From Xylanibacter brevis ATCC 19188 (GTDB taxonomy: Bacteria; Bacteroidota; Bacteroidia; Bacteroidales; Bacteroidaceae), in assembly GCF_000621725.1 (NCBI RefSeq), contig NZ_KK211333.1, positions 191,079-255,078 of the forward strand: a stretch of DNA of 64,000 nt, read 5' to 3'. How positions within the stretch are numbered: position 1 is the first letter of the stretch; each line of letters opens with the position of its first letter. Shown one piece after another: positions 9,632 through 18,383 of this stretch. The notes beneath the pieces were generated by a model. It saw only the letters and a list, made by a program, of their open reading frames with translations. It was not told the DNA's origin and searched no databases. The position numbers and the translations under genes are program-made.

Positions 9632-10582
9632 TCATTCGCCTTTAGATTCCTTGTCGAAGGCTTCATAGGCGTTCACAATTCTGGTCACCAGTTTATGTCG
9701 TACGATGTCTTTCTGGTCGAGATTGACCACTCCGATGCCTTCCACACCGTTCAGAATATGTAGGGCTTCGATGAGACCGCTCTTCTGAGAGTGGGGGAGG
9801 TCTATCTGGGTCATATCGCCAGTGATAATCATCTTGGTGTTCCAACCCATGCGTGTCAAGAACATACGGATCTGTGCAGGGGTGGTATTCTGGGCCTCGT
9901 CGAGGATCACAATGGCATCGTTGAGAGTGCGTCCGCGCATAAAGGCTAGAGGCGCTATTTGAATAACTCGCTTTTCCATCATGTCCTGCAATTTTACTTG
10001 CGGTATCATGTCTTCCAGTGCGTCGTAGAGAGGTTGTAGATAAGGATCAATTTTGTCTTTCATGTCGCCTGGCAGGAATCCTAGTTTCTCTCCGGCTTCA
10101 ACGGCTGGACGACTGAGTATAATCTTCTTTGCTGCCTTATCTTTTAATGCCTTGACAGCCAGTGCGATTGATAGGTAAGTCTTACCTGTTCCTGCAGGTC
10201 CAACGGCAAAGACCATATCGTTCTCGTTGTAGGCGTTAATCAGTTTCTGTTGGTTCTCGCTTCTGGCCTTGATGGCTCTGCCAGACAGGGCGTAAACGAC
10301 CACGCCTTCAGGTATTTCGTCGCGTGTTCTTTTGCCTTTTACAATGTCGATAATGTCTTCTTCTTTCAGTGAGTTAAAGCGCAGTACGTGAAGTCTGATT
10401 TTCTCGGCACTCTCTTCGAATGATGCCATTTGTTCTTCATCGCCCATGATGCGCAACACGTTGTCGCGTGCCACAATGCGCAGTTTTGGATAGAGCGCTT
10501 TCAACATTTGCAAATGAGCGTTGCCGACGCCGTAAAAGACTACTGGATCAATGTCCTCTAAAACAATATGCTTCTCTGTCAA
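9632..10582 (-). CDS. phoH: PhoH family ATPase
   Basis: A 316-residue PhoH-like P-loop ATPase, a family linked to RNA metabolism and phosphate or stress responses. An N-terminal KH-like region (1-100) precedes the ATPase. Walker A is GPAGTGKT at 128-135 and Walker B is AIVILDEAQNTT, with Asp-Glu at 228-229. The family blocks LSRPAVEAGEKLGFLPGDM and ITGDMTQIDLP are both present. It is transcribed alone from its own promoter, away from a 22-base-period repeat array. Confidence 0.93.
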   Translation of the reverse strand: MTEKHIVLEDIDPVVFYGVGNAHLQMLKALYPKLRIVARDNVLRIMGDEEQMASFEESAEKIRLHVLRFNSLKEEDIIDIVKGKRTRDEIPEGVVVYALSGRAIKARSENQQKLINAYNENDMVFAVGPAGTGKTYLSIALAVKALKDKAAKKIILSRPAVEAGEKLGFLPGDMKDKIDPYLQPLYDALEDMIPQVKLQDMMEKRVIQIAPLAFMRGRTLNDAIVILDEAQNTTPAQIRMFLTRMGWNTKMIITGDMTQIDLPHSQKSGLIEALHILNGVEGIGVVNLDQKDIVRHKLVTRIVNAYEAFDKESKGE

Positions 10583-10608
10583 GGTTGTAAATGTTTAGAA
10601 TTTGCGTG

Positions 10609-10640
10609 CAAAGTTAATAACTTTCGTTGACTCTTGCAAA
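10609..10640 (-). promoter_or_regulatory. Bacteroidota-type promoter for phoH
   Basis: Minus strand TTTG (10640-10637), 20-base spacer, TAACTTTG (10616-10609), 27 bases before the phoH ATG. Confidence 0.75.
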
Positions 10641-10697
10641 CATAAAGCTAAAATATTCTTGTTCAAACGCATTGATATAGGTGTCGTTTTGTGTGGT

Positions 10698-10954
10698 CAA
10701 AGTGTTGCTACTATTGCGTAATACTGGCGCTTTTAAAATTCAAAAGAAAAGCTCTTGATTTGAATGCAGACCCTAGAAAGTCTGTTTCTAGACCCTAGAA
10801 TGATCTGTTCTAGGGTCTGCATCAACCAGTTCTAGGGTCTAGAAATGACTCTTCTAGACTCTAGATTGAGATCAAAAGTGCCACTATTGCAACTCAAAAG
10901 TGGCACTTTTGCACTTTAAAAGGGTAACTATTGCGTGCTTAAAGTGCCACTTTT
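10698..10954. repeat. 22-base-period palindrome array, locus 1 (about 12 units)
   Basis: Fills the divergent gap between phoH and the M15-like gene. Imperfect 15-base palindromes have centres at exactly 22-base steps: 10705, 10727, 10749, 10771, 10793, 10815, 10837, 10859, 10881, 10903, 10925 and 10947. Examples are AATACTGGCGCTTTT (10720-10734), TTCTAGACCCTAGAA (10786-10800), TTCTAGGGTCTAGAA (10830-10844) and AAAAGTGGCACTTTT (10896-10910). The five central units (10771-10859) share a CTAG-type core; both flanks are GTGGCAC-type. The units at 10705 and 10749 are weak. The seven-base spacers are not conserved. Nothing else is recognised in 10641-10697 or 10955-11062. Confidence 0.85.
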
Positions 10955-11062
10955 ATAGAGCCAGATTTATTATTTGCCTTTTGACATTGATCGATCATGA
11001 AATTCTTTATGGTATGCCGAGATAATTCTTCTTGTTTTTTCTTTTGTTTCATTGTTTTTTAT

Positions 11063-11070
11063 TAACTTTG
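11063..11070 (+). promoter_or_regulatory. -7 element for the M15-like gene
   Basis: TAACTTTG followed by GC, 20 bases before the chosen ATG at 11091. No TTTG lies at the correct -33 spacing. Confidence 0.5.
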
Positions 11071-11090
11071 CGCTCAAATTCTACAAGGTA

Positions 11091-11930
11091 ATGAATAGCA
11101 GAAGAAAAACTCATAGGAATAGCAAAAGATATATACAGTGGTTTGGTGTGACAGTCATTGTTTTGGCGTTGTTTCGATGCGCTTTTTTAGGTGATTCGAC
11201 CACCCAAACTAATGCTGAAGAACAAGTATGTCTGGCTGATGATGACTCAATAGCAAATCAGGAAATTGTCGATGTGCAGGAAAGTCAGGATGCTCAAGAG
11301 CAGTTAAACGCTCAGTCGCCTAGCATATCTTCGGCTCCGTCTGCTATAGACTGGTCGAAGCCTCATCGCATAAAAGGTGTTGCTAACTTCGATAAAGCCT
11401 TTCCCGATAGTAATCATGTGCAGCTGATATCCGCCCATCGCTGGGGCGTTTCGCCAGTGAAAGATCGTGAGGATGCAGAAAGACGCAAGTGCGAGTTGGT
11501 CTATATAGGTTCTTCACCTTATTATATTATTAAGCCACTCACATCCAGTATTCCTTATCTTGTACCCCATGCTGCACTTCTCCTGGAGGATATAGGGCGC
11601 AGTTTTATGGATAGTCTTCAGGCCAAAGGACTGCCTTTGCATTATGCCGTAGTGACCAGTGTGCTGCGTTCTGAATACGATGTCAAGCGCTTGCGCCGCC
11701 ACAATGGTAATGCCACCGAACAGTCGTGTCACCTTTATGGCACCACCTTTGATATTAATTACAACCTTTTTGCTAAGGTTGGCGACCCAGAAGTGTGTCC
11801 GAAGCCAGACTATGGAGAGGCTCGCTACAAGCAGGTGCTCAGTGAGGTACTTAATGATTTGCGTCAGCAAGGACGTTGCTATGTGAAATACGAACGTAAG
11901 CAACCGTGTTTTCATATTACGGTCAGATAG
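11091..11930 (+). CDS. DUF5715-like, peptidase M15-type secreted/membrane protein
   Basis: The start is placed at the ATG at 11091 (MNSRRKTHRNSKRY), preceded by AAGG and placed after the -7 element; an in-frame ATG at 11052 lies upstream of that promoter box. The product has 279 residues: a basic N-terminus, one membrane helix at about 18-32 (FGVTVIVLALFRCAF), a Ser/Gln-rich linker, then a domain with SCHLYGTTFD at 212-221 and CFHITVR at the end. This follows the SxHxxGxAxD...H zinc pattern of D,D-carboxypeptidase-like M15 enzymes (H214, D221, H275), so peptidoglycan is a plausible substrate. The family call is from motifs only; activity is inferred. Confidence 0.7.
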   Translation: MNSRRKTHRNSKRYIQWFGVTVIVLALFRCAFLGDSTTQTNAEEQVCLADDDSIANQEIVDVQESQDAQEQLNAQSPSISSAPSAIDWSKPHRIKGVANFDKAFPDSNHVQLISAHRWGVSPVKDREDAERRKCELVYIGSSPYYIIKPLTSSIPYLVPHAALLLEDIGRSFMDSLQAKGLPLHYAVVTSVLRSEYDVKRLRRHNGNATEQSCHLYGTTFDINYNLFAKVGDPEVCPKPDYGEARYKQVLSEVLNDLRQQGRCYVKYERKQPCFHITVR

Positions 11931-11973
11931 CCTTAAAATTGCTTAAAACTTTCTTGTATTCAAGAAAAAGTTG

Positions 11974-11981
11974 TACCTTTG
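11974..11981 (+). promoter_or_regulatory. -7 element for gyrA
   Basis: TACCTTTG, about 100 bases before the gyrA start codon, implying a leader of roughly 90 bases. The -33 region is weak. Confidence 0.5.
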
Positions 11982-12078
11982 TTCGCTGAAAGTAAGTAGG
12001 CAAAACGCGTCAGCGGGCCTTAAAATGCCCTTCTCGTTGATTTTAGCCTAAAAATAAATAAGTAAAATTTGATAAAAA

Positions 12079-14640
12079 GTGGATCAGACTTTTGACAACG
12101 ACAGAATTTTAAAGATTAACATCGAGGAAGAGATGAAGTCGTCTTATATCGACTACTCCATGTCGGTTATTGTGGCTCGTGCCCTTCCTGATGTTCGTGA
12201 CGGATTCAAGCCAGTTCACCGCCGTATCCTCTACGGTATGTTGGGAATTGGAAATACCAGTGATAAACCACATAAGAAATGTGCACGTGTCGTAGGTGAG
12301 GTGCTTGGTAAGTATCACCCCCACGGCGACTCGTCTGTATATGGAGCCTTGGTACGTATGGGACAGGAATGGAACATGCGTTATACACTTGTTGACGGCC
12401 AAGGTAACTTCGGTTCTGTTGACGGTGACTCGCCTGCAGCCATGCGTTACACAGAGTGCCGCCTTTCAAAGATGGGTGAGCATATCATGGACGACCTGGA
12501 GAAGGATACCGTGGATATGGACCCCAACTTCGATAACACCCTCGATGAGCCTAGCGTAATGCCTACCAAGGTGCCCAACCTTTTGGTCAACGGTGGTAAT
12601 GGTATCGCCGTTGGTATGGCTACCAATATGCCTACTCATAATCTCGGTGAGGTCATCGATGGTTGCTGTGCTTATATCGACAATCCCGATATCGACACTG
12701 AGGGACTGATGCAGTATATCCCAGGTCCCGACTTCCCTACAGGTGCATATATCTATGGTCTGCAGGGCGTAAAGGATGCCTATGAGACCGGTCGTGGTCG
12801 TATCGTGATGCGTGCCAAGGCCGAGATTGAAAGCGGCGAAATGCACGACAAGATCGTTGTGACCGAGATTCCTTATGGTGTAAACAAGGCTGATCTCGTG
12901 GCATATATTGCCGATCTGGCCAACCAGCATAAGATTGAGGGTATCTCGAACGTCAACGATGAGTCTGGTCGTCAGGGTATGCGTATCGTGGTTGATTGCA
13001 AGCGCGATGCTAATGCCAATGTTATACTGAATAAGTTGTTCAAGATGACAGCCCTGCAGAGTTCTTTCTCTGTGAACAACATTGCTCTGGTGCCCATTCC
13101 TGGCACTCATGGCAAGATGCGTCCAAAGTTGCTGTCGCTGAAAGAGTGCGTGCGCTACTTCATTGAGCATCGTCATGAGGTGACCATTCGTCGTACGAAG
13201 TTCGACTTGAAGAAAGCCCAGGAGCGTGCTCATATCCTCGAAGGCTTGATCATCGCCGTTAACAATATCGACGAGGTTGTACATATCATCCGTCAGTCAG
13301 CTACTCCTTCAGATGCTCAGCGCAACTTGGAGAAGCGCTTCGATCTGGACGAGCTGCAGTCAAAGGCTATCGTAGATATGCGCTTGAGCCAGCTCACCGG
13401 CTTGCGTGTTGATCAGTTGCATCAGGAGTATGACGAGCTGATGAAGCTGATTGCCGACTTGGAGGAAATCCTGAACAACCCCGAGCGTTGTAAGGAGGTG
13501 ATGAAGAACGACCTGCTGGAGGTGAAGGAAAAGTATGGCGATGAGCGTAAGACCGAGATCATTCCTTTCGATCATGAGTTCAACGCAGAGGACTTCTATC
13601 CCAATGATCCCGTTGTGATTACCATCAGTCATATGGGTTATATTAAGCGCACTCCATTGAGCGAGTTCCATGAGCAGAGTCGTGGTGGAGTAGGTGCTAA
13701 GGCAGCCCGTCATCGTGACAATGACTTCACCGAGTATATCTATCCTGCCACCATGCACAACACATTGCTGTTCTTCACTCAGAAAGGTCGTTGCTACTGG
13801 CAGAAGTGCTATGAGATTCCCGAGGGTGACAAGAACTCGAAGGGCCGTGCTATCCAGAATATGCTGAACATTGAGCCCGACGATGCTATCAATGCCGTAC
13901 TGCGCATCAGCAAGTTCGACGACGAGGAATTCCTGAACAGTCACTACGTGATGTTTGCTACCAAGCAGGGTATCGTCAAGAAGACCTGTCTGAACCAGTA
14001 TAAGAATGTACGTTCTGCCGGTGTGATTGCTATCAACATCAACGAAGGCGACCAGGTAGTCAGCGTGCGTCTGACCAATGGTAACAACGAGATTATCCTG
14101 GCCAACCGCAACGGACGTGCTGTTCGTTTCAACGAGAACACTGTTCGTACCATGGGACGTGTGTCAACAGGTGTTATCGGTATGCGTCTTGATGATGGCG
14201 ATGATGAGGTAGTAGGCATGGTATGTGTCAACGATCCCCAGACAGAGACCATTATGGTTGTTTCGGAGAATGGTTACGGTAAGCGTTCGGACATCGAGGA
14301 TTATCGCATCACTAACCGTGGCACCAAGGGTGTTAAGACTCTTGCCATCACCGAGAAGACTGGTCGTTTGGTAGCCATCAAGGTGGTGACCGACGAGAAT
14401 GACCTGATGATCATTAATAAGAGTGGTATCCTGATTCGTCTGAACGTCAGTGAGGTTCGTGTCATGGGTCGTGCCACACAGGGCGTTCGCCTGATCAATC
14501 TTACGAAGAAGAACGACACCATCGCCAGCGTTTGCAAGGTGCAGAAGTCTGAAGACGACCTGATTGAGGAAGACGTAGAGGATGTTGATGCCTCTGAAGT
14601 TTCTGAGACACAGGAGACGCCAGATAATAATAATGAATAA
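12079..14640 (+). CDS. gyrA: DNA gyrase subunit A
   Basis: The breakage-reunion subunit of gyrase: 853 residues, starting at GTG. The winged-helix region reads KYHPHGDSSVYGALVRMGQ, with D84 and S85 and Gly 89 where E. coli has Asp 87. The catalytic Tyr is Y124 in AMRYTECRL. The C-terminal beta-pinwheel contains the GyrA-box-like QSRGGVG near 533, which favours GyrA over ParC. An acidic Glu/Asp-rich tail follows. Gly 89 is probably lineage-specific and not a resistance mutation. Two secreted TPR genes and a wecB-like gene follow with spacers of about 20 bases, so they may share this transcript. Confidence 0.96.
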   Translation: MDQTFDNDRILKINIEEEMKSSYIDYSMSVIVARALPDVRDGFKPVHRRILYGMLGIGNTSDKPHKKCARVVGEVLGKYHPHGDSSVYGALVRMGQEWNMRYTLVDGQGNFGSVDGDSPAAMRYTECRLSKMGEHIMDDLEKDTVDMDPNFDNTLDEPSVMPTKVPNLLVNGGNGIAVGMATNMPTHNLGEVIDGCCAYIDNPDIDTEGLMQYIPGPDFPTGAYIYGLQGVKDAYETGRGRIVMRAKAEIESGEMHDKIVVTEIPYGVNKADLVAYIADLANQHKIEGISNVNDESGRQGMRIVVDCKRDANANVILNKLFKMTALQSSFSVNNIALVPIPGTHGKMRPKLLSLKECVRYFIEHRHEVTIRRTKFDLKKAQERAHILEGLIIAVNNIDEVVHIIRQSATPSDAQRNLEKRFDLDELQSKAIVDMRLSQLTGLRVDQLHQEYDELMKLIADLEEILNNPERCKEVMKNDLLEVKEKYGDERKTEIIPFDHEFNAEDFYPNDPVVITISHMGYIKRTPLSEFHEQSRGGVGAKAARHRDNDFTEYIYPATMHNTLLFFTQKGRCYWQKCYEIPEGDKNSKGRAIQNMLNIEPDDAINAVLRISKFDDEEFLNSHYVMFATKQGIVKKTCLNQYKNVRSAGVIAININEGDQVVSVRLTNGNNEIILANRNGRAVRFNENTVRTMGRVSTGVIGMRLDDGDDEVVGMVCVNDPQTETIMVVSENGYGKRSDIEDYRITNRGTKGVKTLAITEKTGRLVAIKVVTDENDLMIINKSGILIRLNVSEVRVMGRATQGVRLINLTKKNDTIASVCKVQKSEDDLIEEDVEDVDASEVSETQETPDNNNE

Positions 14641-14661
14641 ACCATTTAACTAATAATTATT

Positions 14662-15906
14662 ATGATGATGAAAAAGTTAATGACGATGGCCCTGATGGCA
14701 GCAGCTGCCACCACAGCCTTTGCTCAGGATGCCGTAGTAAAAGAGGCTAAGAAGCTCCTCTCTAGTAAGGACTTTGATGCTGCTATAGCTAAGTTGGCAC
14801 CAGCTCTCACATCCGACGAGACTCTTGATAAGGAGGCAGCTTGGAAACTGCAGTCGGATATTAACTATGATAAGTTTATAGCTATTCAGACTATCGATGC
14901 TCAGAACCAGCTCACTAAGCAAAACACTCCTTACGATACCCTCGGTATGTATAAGGCTGCTGTTGCTACCTGGGAGGCAGCTCTGAAGTGCGATGAGTTC
15001 GACCAGTTGCCCGATGCTAAGGGTAAGGTGAAGTTGAAGTATCGCAGTGCTTCACAGGGTCGTTTCAAGAACCACGGTATCGCTCTGGTACAGGCTGGTC
15101 AGTTCTTCTACAACCAAAAGGATCAGGATGAGGCTCTTAAGGACTGGGAACTCTATCTGAACATGCGTAACACCTCTATCTTTGAGGGCGTGAAGGACTT
15201 CCCCCAGGATCCTTTCTTCTATGACATTGCCTACTATGCAGCATTCCTTTCTTATCAGAATAAGGATTATGTGAAAGCCGAGCGTTATGCTCGTCTCACA
15301 GCTCAGGATCCTGCTAAGGCTGATGAGGCCAAGGAGATTCTGCTCTTCTCTCAGAAGGAGAACTGCAAGACTGCTGCCGACACACTGGCATTCATCAACC
15401 ACCTGAAGGATTTGCACAAGGCAGAACCCGCTGAGCAGCGCTACTTCAACCTGCTGGTTGAGTTCTATGCTAAGGCAGGAAATGAAGAGATGCGTGCTTT
15501 CGCTGAAGAAGAGATTGCTGCTGATGCAAACAACAAGACCGCTTGGTTCCTGAAGGGCTATGCCGACATGCAGGACGAGAAGTGGGATGCCGCTATCGAG
15601 GACTATAAGAAGACCATCGAGATTGATCCCGCTTATATCGAGGGTAACTTCAACCTGGGTGTCTGCTACAACTCAAAGGCACGTGCTTTGCAGGATGAGT
15701 TGGCCGACAAGCGTACCGGTACTATCACTGTGGCTAACTTCGAGAAGGTAAAAGAGGTACTCGCTGTATCTAAGGTTTATCTGGAGAAGGCACGTGAACT
15801 CGACCCACTGCGCGAGAAGTGCAATTGGGCTTATCCCCTCTGGCAGGTTTACTATGCCTTGAAGATGGATAAAGAAGCTGCCGAGATGGAAGCACTGAAC
15901 AAGTAA
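14662..15906 (+). CDS. Secreted tetratricopeptide-repeat protein
   Basis: A 414-residue protein with a signal peptide ending near AATTAFAQ (residues 1-22) and a helical body. A clear TPR pair lies near 290-345 (TAWFLKGYADMQDEKWDAAI followed by DPAYIEGNFNLGVCYN). Earlier segments such as LKDWELYLNMRN look like diverged TPR units. It is probably periplasmic or envelope-associated, acting as a protein-binding scaffold. It starts 21 bases after gyrA and is followed after 18 bases by a second protein of similar architecture. No more specific function can be seen. Confidence 0.8.
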   Translation: MMMKKLMTMALMAAAATTAFAQDAVVKEAKKLLSSKDFDAAIAKLAPALTSDETLDKEAAWKLQSDINYDKFIAIQTIDAQNQLTKQNTPYDTLGMYKAAVATWEAALKCDEFDQLPDAKGKVKLKYRSASQGRFKNHGIALVQAGQFFYNQKDQDEALKDWELYLNMRNTSIFEGVKDFPQDPFFYDIAYYAAFLSYQNKDYVKAERYARLTAQDPAKADEAKEILLFSQKENCKTAADTLAFINHLKDLHKAEPAEQRYFNLLVEFYAKAGNEEMRAFAEEEIAADANNKTAWFLKGYADMQDEKWDAAIEDYKKTIEIDPAYIEGNFNLGVCYNSKARALQDELADKRTGTITVANFEKVKEVLAVSKVYLEKARELDPLREKCNWAYPLWQVYYALKMDKEAAEMEALNK

Positions 15907-15924
15907 AGAATAAAAACACACTAA

Positions 15925-17109
15925 ATGACGAAGCAAATCATTTCGACGTTGCTTCTCTTACTATCAATAACACCGTGCCTGATGGCTCAGAAGAAAGAGC
16001 TCAGTCAGGCACGGTCTTATATCAAGAGCGGCAACTATGACGGAGCAGATCAGCTGATGATGAATCTGCTCAAAGACACGGCAAATAGGGCCAACGAGAA
16101 GGTCTATTTGACGTTGTACGACGCAGTGCGCGGAAAATACAATCAGGGTAACGAAAAATTTTATCTGAAACAGTCCTTGGACACAGCGGCCTTTTTCGGC
16201 AATGTAAACCGCATGTTCATGGTCCTTGAGACGCTTGACAGTATTGATGCCCGTCCTGATAAGAAGGGACGTGTGGCACCTTCATATCGTAAGCGTCATG
16301 CTTCGCAGATGGATGCACAGCGCTCCAACCTCTTTAATGGTGGCGTGTTTCATGTGCGGAAAGGCAATTGGAAAGATGCCTACAAATTCTTTCAGACCTA
16401 CATCGACTGTAGGAAGCAACCTCTTTTCACTGGCTATGATTATAATACCCGCGACAAGAGAATGCCTGAGGCTGCCTATTGGGCCACGTTCAGTGCCTAC
16501 AAGCAGCACGACCCTGAGTTGACTCTACGCTATCAGAACACGGCTCTTCTAGACTCTTCACGTGCTGCGTTCACACTGCAGTATGTAGCCGAGGCTTACC
16601 TTTGGCAAAACGACCGCGACCTTTATCTGACCACTCTTCAGGAGGGCTTCCGCCGTTTTCCTCAGTTCGCTTACTTCTTTCCTCGTCTAATAGATGAATA
16701 TACCCGTCTGGGACAACATGAAAAGGCGTTGGCTGCAGCAGATAGTGCCATCGCAGTGAACGACAGCAGTCAGCTATTCCTCTTTGCTAAGTCTTCTGCT
16801 CTGCTGCGTCTTGAGCGCAACGAGGCTTGTATAGAGGTGTGTCAGCGCCTGATACAGTTGAACGATAGTCTGTCTGAGGTCTACTTCAATGCCGGAACGG
16901 CTCATATGAACATTGCTATGATGGCTAGTGAGGACAATGATAAAAAGACTGCTAGTCAGCACTATCAGAGTGCTCGCACCTATATGGAGACCTACCGCAA
17001 GATGTGTCCCGATGAGAAGAGCAAGTGGGCACCTGCCCTTTATCGCATCTATCTCAATTTGAATATGGGACGTCAGTTTGACGAGATTGACGAGTTGTTG
17101 AAAAAATAA
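15925..17109 (+). CDS. Secreted TPR-like protein, companion of the preceding gene
   Basis: A 394-residue protein with a signal peptide (TLLLLLSITPCLMAQ, cleavage near residue 21) and repeated helical pairs consistent with TPR-type repeats, such as KGNWKDAYKFFQTYIDCRKQ and LGQHEKALAAADSAIAVNDS. Both this and the upstream protein carry a block resembling 'RF/SNLFNGGVFHVRKGNWKDA' or its equivalent, so they are probably distant paralogues. Role unknown. Likely co-transcribed with the neighbours on both sides. Confidence 0.72.
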   Translation: MTKQIISTLLLLLSITPCLMAQKKELSQARSYIKSGNYDGADQLMMNLLKDTANRANEKVYLTLYDAVRGKYNQGNEKFYLKQSLDTAAFFGNVNRMFMVLETLDSIDARPDKKGRVAPSYRKRHASQMDAQRSNLFNGGVFHVRKGNWKDAYKFFQTYIDCRKQPLFTGYDYNTRDKRMPEAAYWATFSAYKQHDPELTLRYQNTALLDSSRAAFTLQYVAEAYLWQNDRDLYLTTLQEGFRRFPQFAYFFPRLIDEYTRLGQHEKALAAADSAIAVNDSSQLFLFAKSSALLRLERNEACIEVCQRLIQLNDSLSEVYFNAGTAHMNIAMMASEDNDKKTASQHYQSARTYMETYRKMCPDEKSKWAPALYRIYLNLNMGRQFDEIDELLKK

Positions 17110-17125
17110 ATAACCTTGAATAGTT

Positions 17126-18184
17126 ATGAAGAAACAAATCTGCATCGTAGCTGGTGCACGTCCAAATTTTGTTAAGGTGGCACCACTCATTCGTGCCATA
17201 GAAAAGAGTGGGGCAGCAAGCTATCAGCTGATCTACACTGGTTGTGAGGATGATCCCACACTTGAACCCACGCTTTTTGAGGATTTGCAGATGCCACGTC
17301 CCACAATCTATCTGAATGTGGACAGTGTCAAACTGAACGAGATAACAAGTCGTGTCATGGCCGAGTTCGATCAGTATCTGGATCAGCATCATCCCGATGT
17401 GGTTATTGTGGTCGATGATTTGGCCTCTACGATGGCTGCTGCCATTGTTACCAAAAAGCGAGGCGTGCGCTTGGCTCATCTAGTGGCAGGCACCCGTTCG
17501 TTTGACATCAACATGCCTAAAGAGATTAATCGTCTGGTGATTGACGCATTGAGCGACTATCTTTTCACAGCAGGCGTGAAGAGCAACAGTGTAGCAACTC
17601 GTGAACAGGGGGATATAGGCCAAACCTATATGGTTGGTAATATACTGATGGACTCGCTCCGTTTCAACCACGACCGTCTGCGTCGTCCGGCTCTCAATGT
17701 TCAAGAGGGTGCTTATCTGGTGTTTACGCTGAACCGCAAGGCCTTGATGGCTGATCAGGATAATCTGAAGAAAATGCTTGATGCGCTCGTGCAGTCGGCT
17801 GGCGATATGCCTATCATAGCACCTCTGCGCGGTCAGGCAGCCAAGGTTGTGGCCTCGGTGTCTAACTGTATTCAAATTATCGATTCGCTGAGCTATTTGG
17901 AGTTTGGCTGGCTTACAGCCCATGCCCGCGGTATTATCACCGATAGTGGTAATGTCTCGGAGGAAGCTACCTTCAATGGTGTGCCATGTATCACGCTGAA
18001 TAGTTATACCGAACACCAGGAAACAGTTACCGTGGGTTCTAACGTATTGGTGGGCGAAGATGCTGATCGTTTGCAAGAGGAGGTCAGCAAGATGATAGCT
18101 GGCAATTGGAAGAAGAGTGCATTGCCCGATCGTTGGGATGGACGTACGGCTGAGCGCATTGTTAGAATCTTAACTGAAGTATAA
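17126..18184 (+). CDS. Divergent UDP-GlcNAc 2-epimerase (WecB/MnaA-like)
   Basis: A 352-residue GT-B fold protein of the WecB family. The N-terminal IVAGARPNFVKVAPLIRA (about 7-24) and SGNVSEEATFNGVPCITLN near the C-terminus are family landmarks. Catalytic positions differ from E. coli WecB: the HVEAG Glu is Val 120 (HLVAGTRS) and the TGHRRE His is Asn 203 (FTLNRKA). The Asp equivalent (VVDDLAST) and the EINR Glu are kept. Epimerase activity as such is therefore doubtful; a hydrolase or non-catalytic role is possible. It is the last gene before a strong terminator. Confidence 0.75.
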   Translation: MKKQICIVAGARPNFVKVAPLIRAIEKSGAASYQLIYTGCEDDPTLEPTLFEDLQMPRPTIYLNVDSVKLNEITSRVMAEFDQYLDQHHPDVVIVVDDLASTMAAAIVTKKRGVRLAHLVAGTRSFDINMPKEINRLVIDALSDYLFTAGVKSNSVATREQGDIGQTYMVGNILMDSLRFNHDRLRRPALNVQEGAYLVFTLNRKALMADQDNLKKMLDALVQSAGDMPIIAPLRGQAAKVVASVSNCIQIIDSLSYLEFGWLTAHARGIITDSGNVSEEATFNGVPCITLNSYTEHQETVTVGSNVLVGEDADRLQEEVSKMIAGNWKKSALPDRWDGRTAERIVRILTEV

Positions 18185-18203
18185 CGCGTGAATCGTTTCA
18201 TAT

Positions 18204-18254
18204 AAAGAGCTCCCCTGATTTTGGATTATCAAAGTCCGTGGGAGCTTTTTTTTT
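18204..18254 (+). terminator. terminator after the wecB-like gene
   Basis: AAAGAGCTCCC pairs with GGGAGCTTTTT across a 25-base loop, followed by a run of eight or more T. Confidence 0.75.
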
Positions 18255-18353
18255 CTTATTTCTTTTGATATGCCACCATTTTCATGATTACTCATTTTTA
18301 GGTATCTCGTGTTGAAACTTATATTTCTATATTCATCTTTTGGAAAATATTTG

Positions 18354-18361
18354 TAACTTTG
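18354..18361 (+). promoter_or_regulatory. -7 element for feoB
   Basis: TAACTTTG followed by CAAA, 22 bases before the feoB ATG. No -33 box at the right spacing, and no obvious Fur-type palindrome was recognised by eye. Confidence 0.5.
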
Positions 18362-18383
18362 CAAACCGAAAGAGAATAGAACT

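Noticed and set aside
10698..10954. CRISPR-like array of short repeats and spacers
   Set aside because: Repeats are 15-base palindromes with seven-base gaps, repeat sequence changes within the array, and no cas genes are present. It does not fit CRISPR geometry.
12316..12360. Gly 89 in GyrA as a quinolone-resistance mutation
   Set aside because: S85 is retained and the whole QRDR context looks native. Gly here is more likely the lineage's normal residue; without relatives it cannot be called resistance.
12466..13284. 272-codon minus-strand frame inside gyrA
   Set aside because: Lies wholly opposite a well-conserved gyrA segment and shows no domain, signal or promoter.
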